Part shown: in pieces, positions 18,347 through 27,058 of the stretch
Numbering within the stretch: the stretch's first letter is position 1
Layout of the letters: each line of letters starts with the position of its first letter
From: Croceivirga lutea
Lineage (GTDB): Bacteria; Bacteroidota; Bacteroidia; Flavobacteriales; Flavobacteriaceae
Length of the DNA stretch: 64,000 nucleotides
Reading direction: 5' to 3'
Assembly: GCF_014235875.1 (NCBI RefSeq)
Contig: NZ_JACJUK010000002.1
Span: 1-64,000, forward strand
The notes under the pieces: generated by a model
What the model saw: only the letters and a program-made list of their open reading frames with translations
What the model was told of the DNA's origin: nothing
Database searches by the model: none
Position numbers and translations under genes: made by a program

Positions 18347-19411
18347 ATGTTGTTACAGTTTTTACACCTGTTTTTTAGACGTTTCTTTTACGTCTCTATA
18401 CTTTTTTGTTTAGGAACTATGCAAGCGCAATTTCAATTTAGTGGCCAAGTAGGTGAGCCGTATAGGAATCAAAGCGTTTATTTATCTCTTGTTGAAGATT
18501 ATCGTAAAACAGAACGGGTTTATCAAAGCCAATTTTTAGAACAAACTGTTGCCGACTCTTTAGGTAATTTTACTTTCTCTGGTGATAACCTTCCTAAGAA
18601 AAATAGAATTTACAGAGTTCATGTTGACGGTTGCAATGATAGCATTGTTAGCGGCAATCATTTTTTAAAAGCGTGCAATTCAATAGAAAGCATCTTATTT
18701 ATTGCCAATAACAGCGATACCATAAATCTACCCTTTACATTTAATCAAACATTTTGTGAGGTTAATGCAACCAATAATTCGGCAGATAAGATTTTAGAAT
18801 TTTATGCTCTAAAGGATGAAATGATTTTAGACTTTGCAAACGCCGATTCTGATTTAGCCAAGGATTTAAAATTTGCGAAATGGTTTGAAATTTTTCAAGA
18901 ATTTGGCCTAAATTCAAACGAACCTCTTGTAGAATTAGTAGTTTATAATTTTTTATCTAATCGAAGTTCAGAAACTCACGATTACTATTTAGAAGATATT
19001 TTAGATTCTAAATATTATTCCGATTTATTGGAGCGCTTACATAGAAAATACCCAGAAGCTGCTTTTACCAAGCAATTTGAAGCGGAAATATCTGCAGACA
19101 CTTATATTCAATCTTCTTCGAAAAATGCTACAAAAGACCCAAACTTTTGGTTTAAATGGTTTGCTTACACTTTACCAATTGTAGTCTTTCTCGTTGGTTT
19201 ATTAATCTACAAATCTAGAAAAGTCAATACTAAAAACTACCACCTAACACAACAAGAAGAACGGGTGGTTAAAGCTATACTAGAAGGAAAATCGAATAAA
19301 GAAATTGCCGCAGAATTATTTATAAGTTTAAGCACAGTAAAAACCCATATTAATAGTATCTATAAAAAGTTAAATATTACTTCTAGAGCAGAAATTCATT
19401 CTAAATTTTAA
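18347..19411 (+). CDS. membrane-tethered LuxR-type transcriptional regulator
   Basis: With the ATG at 18347 the protein has 354 residues. It starts with a hydrophobic signal segment (to about 28, ending MQAQ), then has a periplasmic domain of about 230 residues. The domain starts with a beta-rich part (FSGQVGEPYRNQSVYLSL, transthyretin-like) and continues helical. One membrane helix follows (about 260-280, YTLPIVVFLVGLLIY), then a LuxR/GerE helix-turn-helix at the C terminus (about 292-354) with EGKSNKEIAAELFISLSTVK. A one-component regulator that senses outside and binds DNA inside is the direct reading. The frame also opens with TTG/ATG at 18317/18320; the later ATG gives the better signal peptide. 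Confidence 0.75.
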   Translation: MLLQFLHLFFRRFFYVSILFCLGTMQAQFQFSGQVGEPYRNQSVYLSLVEDYRKTERVYQSQFLEQTVADSLGNFTFSGDNLPKKNRIYRVHVDGCNDSIVSGNHFLKACNSIESILFIANNSDTINLPFTFNQTFCEVNATNNSADKILEFYALKDEMILDFANADSDLAKDLKFAKWFEIFQEFGLNSNEPLVELVVYNFLSNRSSETHDYYLEDILDSKYYSDLLERLHRKYPEAAFTKQFEAEISADTYIQSSSKNATKDPNFWFKWFAYTLPIVVFLVGLLIYKSRKVNTKNYHLTQQEERVVKAILEGKSNKEIAAELFISLSTVKTHINSIYKKLNITSRAEIHSKF

Positions 19412-19500
19412 ATTTCAACGGGGGTCTAGTCCCATTTTCAAACCCTACCTTCTTTTGCTAAGTAGTGTTTTTATTGATTTTCGGACAAATTCTAAAAATC

Positions 19501-20043
19501 ATGAAAAAACTAACATGCGTTGCAGTTATGCTTTCCACTTTTATGTTGAATGCACAGTCAAAAGAAATCGTTTTACCCAATGGTACTACCTTTCTAGTTG
19601 GAGAAATTTCGGTTACCGATTTAAAAACAAATTCGTATCAATCCTGGTTTGAACCGCAATTTGAGAACTATACCATTGACAACACCAAATCTGCCCTTAT
19701 CGCTAGCAAGCTAAAAACGTATAACCTACTCTTATTTATGGGCACATGGTGTGGAGATAGTAAACGAGAGGTACCCAAAATTATTAAACTATTATCGCAT
19801 TTGAATTTTCCAATGAATCAACTTAAAATTGTTGCTGTTGACCAACGAAAAGAATATTACAAAAAAAGCCCTGGCGGCGAAGAATGGGGTCTCCATATCA
19901 AACGTGTTCCCACGCTAATTTTTCTTAAAAATGGTAAGGAAGTCAATAGAATTATAGAAACGCCTGTTACTTCTTGGGAAGCCGATTTTTTTGCCATTGT
20001 TAGCAATCAAACATATAATCCTAATTATGAACAAACCAAGTAA
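19501..20043 (+). CDS. secreted thioredoxin-fold protein with a single active-site cysteine
   Basis: With ATG 19501 the protein has 180 residues and a signal peptide ending LNAQ. A thioredoxin fold follows: LLFMGTWCGDSKREVPK replaces the usual WCxxC by WCGDS, so only the N-terminal Cys remains. The cis-Pro loop RVPTLIFLKNGKEV is intact. A monothiol active site argues against disulfide exchange of the TlpA type and suggests binding, peroxidase-like or isomerase chemistry; which one is unknown. It follows the tethered LuxR regulator by 89 bases on the same strand and ends at its own terminator. The frame extends upstream to 19465 without a better start. Confidence 0.7.
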   Translation: MKKLTCVAVMLSTFMLNAQSKEIVLPNGTTFLVGEISVTDLKTNSYQSWFEPQFENYTIDNTKSALIASKLKTYNLLLFMGTWCGDSKREVPKIIKLLSHLNFPMNQLKIVAVDQRKEYYKKSPGGEEWGLHIKRVPTLIFLKNGKEVNRIIETPVTSWEADFFAIVSNQTYNPNYEQTK

Positions 20044-20062
20044 GTACTAAAGGGTTTTTATT

Positions 20063-20097
20063 AAAGCGCAAAAGTGTAATTTTGCGCTTTAATTTTT
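20063..20097 (+). terminator. rho-independent terminator
   Basis: An 11-bp stem (20063-20073 with 20080-20090, arms AAAGCGCAAAA and TTTTGCGCTTT) with a six-base loop is followed by AATTTTT. It ends the thioredoxin-like gene and insulates lysS. Confidence 0.85.
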
Positions 20098-20164
20098 GAG
20101 AAGTTTTTTTAGTTCCTATTGAATAAAACTGAACTACTTTTTAAAAAAACAAATTGGTTTTACT

Positions 20165-21856
20165 ATGCAACTGTCTGAACAAGAAATAGTTCGAAGAGAA
20201 AAATTATCCAAATTACGAGAAATGGGTATTGACCCATACCCTGCAGCCTTATATCCTGTTGATGCCACATCAAAAAGTATAAAAGAAAATTTTGAAGCTG
20301 ACAAAAAGGTAATTATCGCTGGTAGGTTAATGTCTCGTAGAATTCAGGGAAAAGCTTCTTTTGCTGAATTGCAAGATAGTCAAGGGCGTATCCAAGTATA
20401 TTTTAATAGAGATGAAATTTGCCCTGATGAAGATAAAACCCTGTATAACGAGGTCTATAAAAAACTACTTGATATTGGTGATTTTGTAGGGGTTGAAGGC
20501 GAACTGTTTACAACACAGGTTGGTGAGAAAACAGTATTGGTTAAGAACTTTAAATTGTTAAGCAAAGCGTTAAGACCCTTACCGTTACCAAAGGTTGATG
20601 CAGATGGTAAGGTATACGATGAGTTTAATGACCCTGAATTACGATACCGTCAACGATATGTTGATTTAGTTGTAAACCCTAAAGTAAAAGAGACGTTTAT
20701 TAAACGAACTAAAATCACTAACAGTATTCGTGAATTTTATAACGCCAAAGGGTACTTAGAGGTAGAAACGCCTATTTTACAACCCATACCAGGTGGTGCT
20801 GCTGCACGCCCATTTTTAACGCACCACAATGCGTTAAACATTCCTTTATACTTAAGAATTGCCAACGAACTGTATTTAAAAAGATTAATTGTTGGTGGTT
20901 TTGATGGTGTTTATGAGTTCTCTAAAGATTTTAGAAACGAGGGAATGGATCGTACTCATAATCCAGAATTTACGGTAATGGAATTGTATGTTTCATACAA
21001 AGACTATAACTGGATGATGGATACCACCGAACAATTATTAGAAAAAGTAGCCAAAGATGCCACCGGAGGTACCACCATTACCGTTGGTGATAACAAAATA
21101 GAATTCAAAGCTCCTTACCCTAGAGTACCTATTTTAGAAGCTATTAAAGAACATACCGGTATTGATGTTTCTGGTATGGGAGAAGAAGAATTAAGAGCTA
21201 CTGCTCAAAACCTTGGTTTAGAGGTAGACGAAACCATGGGTGTAGGTAAATTAATAGATGAAATTTTTGGTGAAAAATGTGAGCATTTCTATATACAACC
21301 CACTTTTATAACAGACTACCCGAAAGAAATGAGTCCGTTAACTAAGGCACATAGAAGCAAACCTGGTCTTACAGAGCGTTTTGAATTAATGGTCAATGGT
21401 AAAGAGTTGGCTAATGCATATTCTGAGCTAAATGACCCTATTGACCAGCGTGAGCGTTTTGAAGAACAGTTACGTCTTTCTGAAAAGGGTGACGATGAGG
21501 CCATGTTTATTGACCAAGATTTTTTACGAGCATTAGAGTACGGTATGCCTCCAACTTCAGGTATTGGTATTGGTATAGATAGATTGGTAATGTTAATGAC
21601 CAATAATGCTAGCATACAAGAAGTACTTTTCTTTCCGCAAATGAAACCTGAGAAAAAGAAGGTTGAATTAACTGAAGAAGAAAAGGTAATTATCGACATT
21701 TTAAAGCCCATAAGTGAAATGCCATTAGCTGATTTAAAATCTAAAGCTGGTTTAAGCGGTAAAAAATGGGATAAAAGCACCAAAAATCTCGCAAAAATTG
21801 GGCAACTTAAAGTTGAAAAAACAGACGATAACCTTATGGTAAAATATACAGGTTAG
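20165..21856 (+). CDS. lysS: lysyl-tRNA synthetase, class II, with a C-terminal extension
   Basis: LysRS of 563 residues charges tRNA-Lys. An OB-fold anticodon-binding domain (about 40-150) is followed by the class II catalytic core. Motif 2 is [14 protein letters not shown], and motif 3 is [11 protein letters not shown] near 470. Bacterial LysRS usually ends just after motif 3 (about 500 residues); here about 67 more residues follow (from [10 protein letters not shown]). They look like a small winged-helix or helical-hairpin domain ([20 protein letters not shown]). This tail is, as far as I recall, a Bacteroidetes feature. It is monocistronic, between two terminators. Confidence 0.96.
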   Translation: MQLSEQEIVRREKLSKLREMGIDPYPAALYPVDATSKSIKENFEADKKVIIAGRLMSRRIQGKASFAELQDSQGRIQVYFNRDEICPDEDKTLYNEVYKKLLDIGDFVGVEGELFTTQVGEKTVLVKNFKLLSKALRPLPLPKVDADGKVYDEFNDPELRYRQRYVDLVVNPKVKETFIKRTKITNSIREFYNAKGYLEVETPILQPIPGGAAARPFLTHHNALNIPLYLRIANELYLKRLIVGGFDGVYEFSKDFRNEGMDRTHNPEFTVMELYVSYKDYNWMMDTTEQLLEKVAKDATGGTTITVGDNKIEFKAPYPRVPILEAIKEHTGIDVSGMGEEELRATAQNLGLEVDETMGVGKLIDEIFGEKCEHFYIQPTFITDYPKEMSPLTKAHRSKPGLTERFELMVNGKELANAYSELNDPIDQRERFEEQLRLSEKGDDEAMFIDQDFLRALEYGMPPTSGIGIGIDRLVMLMTNNASIQEVLFFPQMKPEKKKVELTEEEKVIIDILKPISEMPLADLKSKAGLSGKKWDKSTKNLAKIGQLKVEKTDDNLMVKYTG

Positions 21857-21883
21857 GTATAGCTGCCTAAGGTAAAAGTATTT

Positions 21884-21943
21884 AGGTATTTTTGAGAGAA
21901 GCTGCAATAATTATGCAGTATTACTCTTGAAAATACCTTTTTT
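21884..21943 (+). terminator. long rho-independent terminator of lysS
   Basis: The outer stem pairs 21884-21898 with 21924-21938 (arms AGGTATTTTTGAGAG and CTCTTGAAAATACCT, with G-U pairs). The inner stem is CTGCA / TGCAG. It is followed by TTTTTTA and ends next to the ATG of the following gene. Confidence 0.8.
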
Positions 21944-23209
21944 ATGCGCATCAATCTCATAATTCTCGGACTTGTATTCTTTTCGCTTGTAAATTTTAAG
22001 CTACAGGCACAACACAAAGCCATGTCTTACAACATTAGATATAGCACTTCTAATGATGGTGAAAATGCGTGGGATAATAGAAAAGAAGCCGTGGTGGCAC
22101 TCATTAAAAATTATGAACCAGATTTTCTAGGAATTCAAGAAGGATTACTATCTCAAGTAGCTTACCTCAACAAAAATTTAGCTGACTATGCATATACCGG
22201 GGTGGGTAGAGATGACGGAAAAGAAAAAGGAGAATTCTCGGCAATATTCTACAATGGTAAGGCATTTAAACTTATAACAGGTGAAACTTTTTGGTTGTCA
22301 ACAACCCCAGAAAAAATATCTGTTGGTTGGGATGCCGCCATGGAACGCATCTGTACGTACGCACTTTTTGAACATTTAACTACGGGTGAAAAAATATATG
22401 TATTTAATGCCCATTTTGACCATATTGGTGAGCAGGCAAGAAAAAATTCGGCATTACTCATTGAACAAAAACTACAACAACTACAAATTCTGACGGAACC
22501 TGTAATTGTAATGGGCGATTTTAATAGCGAACCTAATAGCCCTCCAATTCAAACATTTACTAGCTATTTAGATGACGGTGTAGCCATCTCAGAAAAATCG
22601 TTATACGGACCAAAAGGCACATTTAACGGCTTTGATGAAAACCTAATTCCACAAAACAGAATTGACTACATATTCTGTAAAAATTTAAAAAGTGTTCAGA
22701 AATACCGTCATATAAACGACAAAAGAAATAATGGCTTATGCCCCTCTGACCACTTACCTATTTACATGGAATTTACACTGAATAAAAAAATTACGGGTTA
22801 TGATGTATCTTTAAGTGAAACCAAAAATCAATCAATTATGCAATTGGGTAACTTTTCTATTAGTCTAGCGGTTAAAGACATCAAAGCTTCGAAGGCATTT
22901 TATGAAAAACTGGGATTCACTGAGTTTGGTGGAGACATTGCTCAAAACTGGTTAATACTACAAAACGATACCTGTACTATTGGGTTGTTTCAAGGCATGT
23001 TTGATAAAAACACGTTAACCTTTAATCCAGGATGGGACAATAACGCAAATAACCTAAAAGAATTTACAGATATTAGGCAACTAAAAGAGCAATTAGAGGC
23101 TGAAAACATCACCATACTATCAGACGGAATCAAAGGCGAAAAAGGCCCCGGAAACTTAGTGCTCATGGATCCAGATGGTAATCCTATTTTAATAGACCAG
23201 CATCGTTAA
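21944..23209 (+). CDS. exported endonuclease/exonuclease/phosphatase-family protein fused to a VOC domain
   Basis: A protein of 421 residues with a signal peptide (1-23). Residues 25-280 form an EEP domain: N30 in SYNIRY, E66 in GIQEG, H157 and D159 in NAHFDH, D192/N194 in GDFNSE, D241 in RIDYIF and the final D269/H270 in SDHLP. All the usual catalytic positions are present, so it is likely an active phosphodiesterase or phosphatase. After a 20-residue linker, residues 300-421 are a complete glyoxalase/VOC domain (SLAVKDIKASKAFYEKLGF ... DPDGNPILIDQ). No stop separates them. An internal ATG at 22838 (residue 299) could start the VOC part alone. This EEP-VOC combination is not one I know as standard. 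Confidence 0.8.
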   Translation: MRINLIILGLVFFSLVNFKLQAQHKAMSYNIRYSTSNDGENAWDNRKEAVVALIKNYEPDFLGIQEGLLSQVAYLNKNLADYAYTGVGRDDGKEKGEFSAIFYNGKAFKLITGETFWLSTTPEKISVGWDAAMERICTYALFEHLTTGEKIYVFNAHFDHIGEQARKNSALLIEQKLQQLQILTEPVIVMGDFNSEPNSPPIQTFTSYLDDGVAISEKSLYGPKGTFNGFDENLIPQNRIDYIFCKNLKSVQKYRHINDKRNNGLCPSDHLPIYMEFTLNKKITGYDVSLSETKNQSIMQLGNFSISLAVKDIKASKAFYEKLGFTEFGGDIAQNWLILQNDTCTIGLFQGMFDKNTLTFNPGWDNNANNLKEFTDIRQLKEQLEAENITILSDGIKGEKGPGNLVLMDPDGNPILIDQHR

Positions 23210-23254
23210 AAATAGCTTTTTCACTTTGTTAAAAAATAGTTAGCTTAGTTTCCC

Positions 23255-24685
23255 ATGGAGCTAAGTAAAAAAATTGGGCTATTTCTAGGCCCTATGCTAT
23301 TTATCGTATGTGTTAATCTTCCATTTGAACTAATTTCTACCAAAGGTGATGCTGTAATTGCGGTAGCCCTTTGGATGCTTGTTTGGTGGATTACTGAAGC
23401 GGTTTCAATTTCAGTTACGGCATTATTACCATTATTACTCTTTCCCATTTTAAATATTATTCCTATTGCAGAAGTAGGCGCTAATTATGGTAGTCCTATA
23501 ATATTTTTATTCTTTGGTGGATTTGTAATGGCCTTAGCTTTAGAAAAAGTAAATCTGCATCGTAGAATTGCGTTAACTATAATTAAACTTACTGGTACAA
23601 CCCCCAACAAAGTTGTTTTGGGTTTTATGATTGCAACAGCAGCCTTAAGCATGTGGATTAGCAATACGGCAAGCACGGTTGTAATGCTACCAATAGCACT
23701 ATCTGTTATCAATCTCTTAATTCATGATGCTGATGGCTTTACTCAAAAAGACCAAAATTTTGCCTTAAGTGTAATGTTGGGTATTGCATTTTCTGCCAAT
23801 GTTGGTGGTGTGGCTACGCTCATTGGAACTCCTCCCAATTCAGTTATGGTTGGATTGTTAGAAAATGAATATCAAATTGAAATCTCGTTTCTAAAATGGA
23901 TGGTATTTGGGGTGCCTTTTGCCACTTTAATGTTAGTAATAACCTACTTTGTTCTTGTAAAATGGATGTTCCCCAGCAAAGGGTTGCGTTTTAATGCTTC
24001 TAAAGATGTAATTAAAACGGAATTGGAAAAGCTAGGTCCAACTTCTGGAAAAGAAAAAATGGTCTTAGCCATTTTTGGAGTTACCGTTTTCTTATGGATT
24101 TTTAGAACATTAATAAATGGTGTTTTTCCAGCACTGGGCCTTACAGATACTATGATAAGTATTTTCGCCGCTATTTGTCTTTTTGCCATTCCTTACAATC
24201 TTAAAAAAGCTGACTTTATAATAGAATGGAAAGATACTTCGAAACTTGCATGGGGAATTTTAGTTCTGTTTGGCGGTGGCTTGGCACTTGCAAAAGGAAT
24301 GTCTGTAAGTGGTATTGTTGACCTTGTTGCTAATGGTATTGCACAAAGTGATATCAGCATTCTGCTAACCGCATCTCTTTTAATTTTACTAATGCTTTTT
24401 ATGACAGAGTTAATGAGTAATGTAGCGTTAGTTGCTGTTTTAGCACCCGTTGTAGCAGGTATTGCTATAGGTTTAGAAATACCTATTCTTTATCTTTTAA
24501 TACCAGTTACCGTAGCTAGTAGTTGTGCGTTTATGTTACCAATGGCAACCCCACCTAATGCAATAGTTTTTGCTAGTGGCTATGTAAAAGTTCCGCAAAT
24601 GGCAAGAGCAGGTGTAATTCTTAATTTAATTGCGGTTTCGCTATTAATCTTGGTATTTCAGTTTGTGTTACCACTCTTGTTTTAG
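23255..24685 (+). CDS. DASS-family (SLC13) sodium-coupled anion/dicarboxylate transporter
   Basis: A membrane protein of 476 residues with about 11-12 transmembrane helices. The SLC13 signatures are present twice, as expected for the inverted-repeat fold: SNTAST in the first half (about 130-136) and TPPNAIVFASGY in the second (about 430). The re-entrant GGVATLIGTPPNSVMVG lies in the first half. These transporters import succinate, citrate or sulfate with Na+; the substrate cannot be told from sequence. It is the second gene after the EEP-VOC gene (45-base gap) and ends at a terminator. Confidence 0.9.
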   Translation: MELSKKIGLFLGPMLFIVCVNLPFELISTKGDAVIAVALWMLVWWITEAVSISVTALLPLLLFPILNIIPIAEVGANYGSPIIFLFFGGFVMALALEKVNLHRRIALTIIKLTGTTPNKVVLGFMIATAALSMWISNTASTVVMLPIALSVINLLIHDADGFTQKDQNFALSVMLGIAFSANVGGVATLIGTPPNSVMVGLLENEYQIEISFLKWMVFGVPFATLMLVITYFVLVKWMFPSKGLRFNASKDVIKTELEKLGPTSGKEKMVLAIFGVTVFLWIFRTLINGVFPALGLTDTMISIFAAICLFAIPYNLKKADFIIEWKDTSKLAWGILVLFGGGLALAKGMSVSGIVDLVANGIAQSDISILLTASLLILLMLFMTELMSNVALVAVLAPVVAGIAIGLEIPILYLLIPVTVASSCAFMLPMATPPNAIVFASGYVKVPQMARAGVILNLIAVSLLILVFQFVLPLLF

Positions 24686-24696
24686 TGGATAAAAAA

Positions 24697-24735
24697 AAAG
24701 GCTTGCAACACCATAGCAAGCCTTTAAAAATGAAA
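24697..24735. terminator. bidirectional rho-independent terminator
   Basis: The 10-bp stem AAAGGCTTGC / GCAAGCCTTT (24697-24706, 24716-24725) is preceded by an A-run and followed by T/A. It lies between convergent genes (DASS transporter and LRR protein). Confidence 0.85.
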
Positions 24736-24748
24736 AGCATGGTTAAGA

Positions 24749-25492
24749 TTACTCTTCGTTATCGTCTTCAAATTTAGTTTCCGCAGTACCTTCTTGAGGC
24801 GCCATAAAATCTAAAGGAATATATTTTAAGTCTTTAATATCAACATCTAAAGCAACTAATTGCTGCTGTGATAATTGGTGTAGACCTCTTAAATCATTAA
24901 AATTATTATTTGCCAAATACAATTTATTTAGCTTTTTTAAATTCTCCATCCCTGATGGCATGCCTCCTGTAAAATTGTTATCTGCTAAAACAAGGCTGTT
25001 TAAATTACGCAACTCAATTATCGATTTTGGTAATTCACCTTCGAAAGCATTTTTTCCTAAATCTAGATAGGCCAAGCTCTCTAAACGGTTTACGGTTAAC
25101 GGCAAAGAACCTTTAAACATATTAGCGCTTAAATCTAAATACTTTAGATTTTCAAACTTTCTAAGTTCTCTTGGCATTCTACCCGTTAGTTCATTCTCTG
25201 ATAAATCTAGATATTCTAAATTTCTGAGATTACCAACCGTAAGTGGCAAATTACCTTTAAGATTGTTGTCTGCTAAATCTAAGGCAACTACTTTACCATC
25301 TTTTACTTTGACACCATACCATGTTGAAATGGGTTGGTCCAAATCCCAAGGGTGGGTCCATTCGTGGCCATTAGTTCGAGCATGTAATTCTAATAAAGCA
25401 ATTTCTTCTCGTTTACTTACTTCTTGAGCAAAAGTGGAAAAAGCGAAGGGTAAGATTAGCAGGGGAACTAAAAGTACTTTTTTAATCTTCAT
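24749..25492 (-). CDS. secreted leucine-rich repeat protein
   Basis: ATG 25492 starts a signal peptide (MKIKKVLLVPLLILPFAFSTFAQ); the mature part is about 225 residues. A plant-receptor-like LRR N-terminal cap (RTNGHEWTHPWDLDQPISTWYGV, here split for length) is followed by six LRR units of 24 residues with the plant-type pattern LxxLxLxxNxLxGxLP, for example LEYLDLSENELTGRMP. The tail is acidic. Plant-type LRR proteins of Bacteroidetes are surface or periplasmic binding proteins; the ligand is unknown. It is on the same strand as the two repeat proteins upstream, but more than 200 bases away and separated by a terminator, so it is probably independent. Confidence 0.8.
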   Translation of the reverse strand: MKIKKVLLVPLLILPFAFSTFAQEVSKREEIALLELHARTNGHEWTHPWDLDQPISTWYGVKVKDGKVVALDLADNNLKGNLPLTVGNLRNLEYLDLSENELTGRMPRELRKFENLKYLDLSANMFKGSLPLTVNRLESLAYLDLGKNAFEGELPKSIIELRNLNSLVLADNNFTGGMPSGMENLKKLNKLYLANNNFNDLRGLHQLSQQQLVALDVDIKDLKYIPLDFMAPQEGTAETKFEDDNEE

Positions 25493-25646
25493 AATTATAG
25501 TGTGTTTGGGAACTGATTGAGACATTAAAAAAAATCAATTCGGTTAAATGTAACAAAAAATAGATGTGAACCACGCTTAACCAGAAGTGTGAACCCAAGA
25601 TTTTGTTGTCTTTTCGACGAACTGCACAATCGTTCTTACACCAAAC

Positions 25647-25678
25647 TATAAAACCCTGAAAAATCTCAGGGTTTTATA
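25647..25678 (-). terminator. rho-independent terminator
   Basis: The 13-bp stem TATAAAACCCTGA / TCAGGGTTTTATA (25647-25659, 25666-25678), 23 bases below the small repeat-protein gene on the minus strand, has a six-base loop. On the minus strand the arm ends in a T-rich stretch. Confidence 0.8.
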
Positions 25679-25701
25679 GGCCTATTTCATAAAGAGAATT
25701 C

Positions 25702-25998
25702 TTACTCGTAAGCATTAAAATTCTCTGGCAAATACTTTTTAGTATCAATAGTCAGCTCTTCTTCGATTTCTATAAAATCAATGGAGTGAATATTTGATGC
25801 CGCAGCATATGGGTCAAAATCTGCAGGCAAATAACTTTTGGTGTCAAAACCTAAGTTTATTTCCTCAGAAACCTCAACAAACTCAATAGCAGATACATCT
25901 ACTTTTGAGTTGCTTTTTTCTGTTTTAGTTTTTGCACCCACTAATGGCATTAATAATAACGCTACAAATAAGGTACTTAAGTACATTTTGTACTTCAT
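25702..25998 (-). CDS. small secreted protein with FDPY/IHSIDFIEIE repeats
   Basis: The frame is open to 26091, but ATG 25998 starts a signal peptide (MKYKMYLSTLFVALLLMPLVGA), giving 98 residues. The mature protein is almost only repeat: a half-unit (AIEFVEVSEEI), then one unit LGFDTKSYLPADFDPYAAAS + NIHSIDFIEIEEE, then a shortened second unit (IDTKKYLPENFNAYE). It is a smaller paralogue of the gene at 26351. I do not recognise the family. The composition (acidic, aromatic, Pro, Asn/Asp) suggests a beta-rich surface protein with Asp/Glu-ladder cation sites, which is inference. Confidence 0.65.
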   Translation of the reverse strand: MKYKMYLSTLFVALLLMPLVGAKTKTEKSNSKVDVSAIEFVEVSEEINLGFDTKSYLPADFDPYAAASNIHSIDFIEIEEELTIDTKKYLPENFNAYE

Positions 25999-26280
25999 AA
26001 TATTGCTTTTAAAATTGCACATGTATAACCCTATTACGATGATTTTCGTATGTGTAGATGAGTATGTAAGTAATTCTAAAACCCCAGTCATTCATAATTA
26101 TTTTAACATACCTTAGAAACATTGCTACTCTGTTAATCTACTTAGTCACTTTGTTGCACATTTAACAACAAAATGATTGAAATTTTATCAGTTACACTTT
26201 ATCGAAAAAATAGGTTAAGTTTTTGTTAAGCAGCGAAATAGAGCGATTAAGAGGAATAATAACAACGCATACCACATAAA
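25999..26280. other. intergenic region between the two repeat-protein genes
   Basis: This AT-rich gap of about 280 bases contains the upstream region of the small repeat gene (minus strand). No ORF, RNA gene or complete -33/-7 promoter was found by eye. The terminator of the larger repeat gene begins at 26281. Confidence 0.5.
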
Positions 26281-26306
26281 AAAACCCTCGATTTCTCGAG
26301 GGTTTT
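26281..26306 (-). terminator. rho-independent terminator
   Basis: The 11-bp stem AAAACCCTCGA / TCGAGGGTTTT (26281-26291, 26296-26306) with a TTTC loop lies 45 bases after the stop codon of the larger repeat gene, which is transcribed to the left. On the minus strand it is followed by T's. Confidence 0.8.
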
Positions 26307-26350
26307 TACCAACTAACTAACTCAAATTTGATAAAATGAAAACATCCTAC

Positions 26351-27058
26351 CTAGATTGACCTTTTATAAGGGTCAAAGCCTTCTGGAAGATACGGTCTCG
26401 TATCAAATCCTAATTCTATTTCGTCATCCATATCTATAAAGTTTATAGAGTGTATGTCTATTATATTGGTGTAAGGGTCAAAAGAATCATCTAAATACGT
26501 GTCTGTATTTACGTCTAACACTTCTTCTTCCTCAATAATTTCAATGTCATGAATATTGAAGTATGCTTTATGTGGATTAAATCCTTCTGGCAAATAAGGT
26601 TCAGTGTCAAATCCTAAATCCTCATCTTCAATTTCAATAAAGTCTATAGAATGAATATCTGTTGGCGTGGCATACGGGTCAAAACCTGAGGGTAAATAAT
26701 CCGAAGTGTCAAAACCTAACTCAATTTCATTTTCTATCACTGAACTTATATTGGAATCAAAATCAAAAATTGTAGTAGTTTCTTCTTCAGAGGTAGCACT
26801 ATTAGTAACTACAACTTTAGTCTCCACTAATTCTTTTTCTAAGATTTCTGAATTCCAATCCATAAATTGTACAGACTCATTAAAAACGTCTGTTACAATT
26901 GGTCTTGTTTCAGCAGTAACATTTACTACTGTTAGTTCTTCTAAGCTACGGTTTGTTTCAACTTGGGGTTGAATTAAAAAGTCCGTACTTTTTTGTTCTT
27001 CTGCTATGGGTGAACCGCCGATTAAGGTACACGCATAAATAATTAATAACTGTTTCAT
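26351..27058 (-). CDS. secreted protein with four FDPY/IHSIDFIEIE repeats
   Basis: A protein of 235 residues. The N terminus is short and hydrophobic (MKQLLIIYACTLIGG) and could be a short lipoprotein signal (YAC). Residues 20-110 are low in recognisable motifs and Thr/Glu-rich. From about residue 114 the C-terminal half consists of repeats starting at L114, L148, L181 and L216 (spacing 34, 33, 35): LGFDTSDYLPSGFDPY, LGFDTEPYLPEGFNPH, LDVNTDTYLDDSFDPY, LGFDTRPYLPEGFDPY. Each of the first three ends DIHSIDFIEIE or a close variant; the last stops after FDPYKRSI. The family is unknown to me. It and the gene at 25702 are the only genes of this kind in the window. Confidence 0.65.
   Translation of the reverse strand: MKQLLIIYACTLIGGSPIAEEQKSTDFLIQPQVETNRSLEELTVVNVTAETRPIVTDVFNESVQFMDWNSEILEKELVETKVVVTNSATSEEETTTIFDFDSNISSVIENEIELGFDTSDYLPSGFDPYATPTDIHSIDFIEIEDEDLGFDTEPYLPEGFNPHKAYFNIHDIEIIEEEEVLDVNTDTYLDDSFDPYTNIIDIHSINFIDMDDEIELGFDTRPYLPEGFDPYKRSI

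Noticed and set aside
23224-23252. TTTG plus TAGTTTC before the DASS transporter gene
   Set aside because: The implied transcription start would fall past the ATG.
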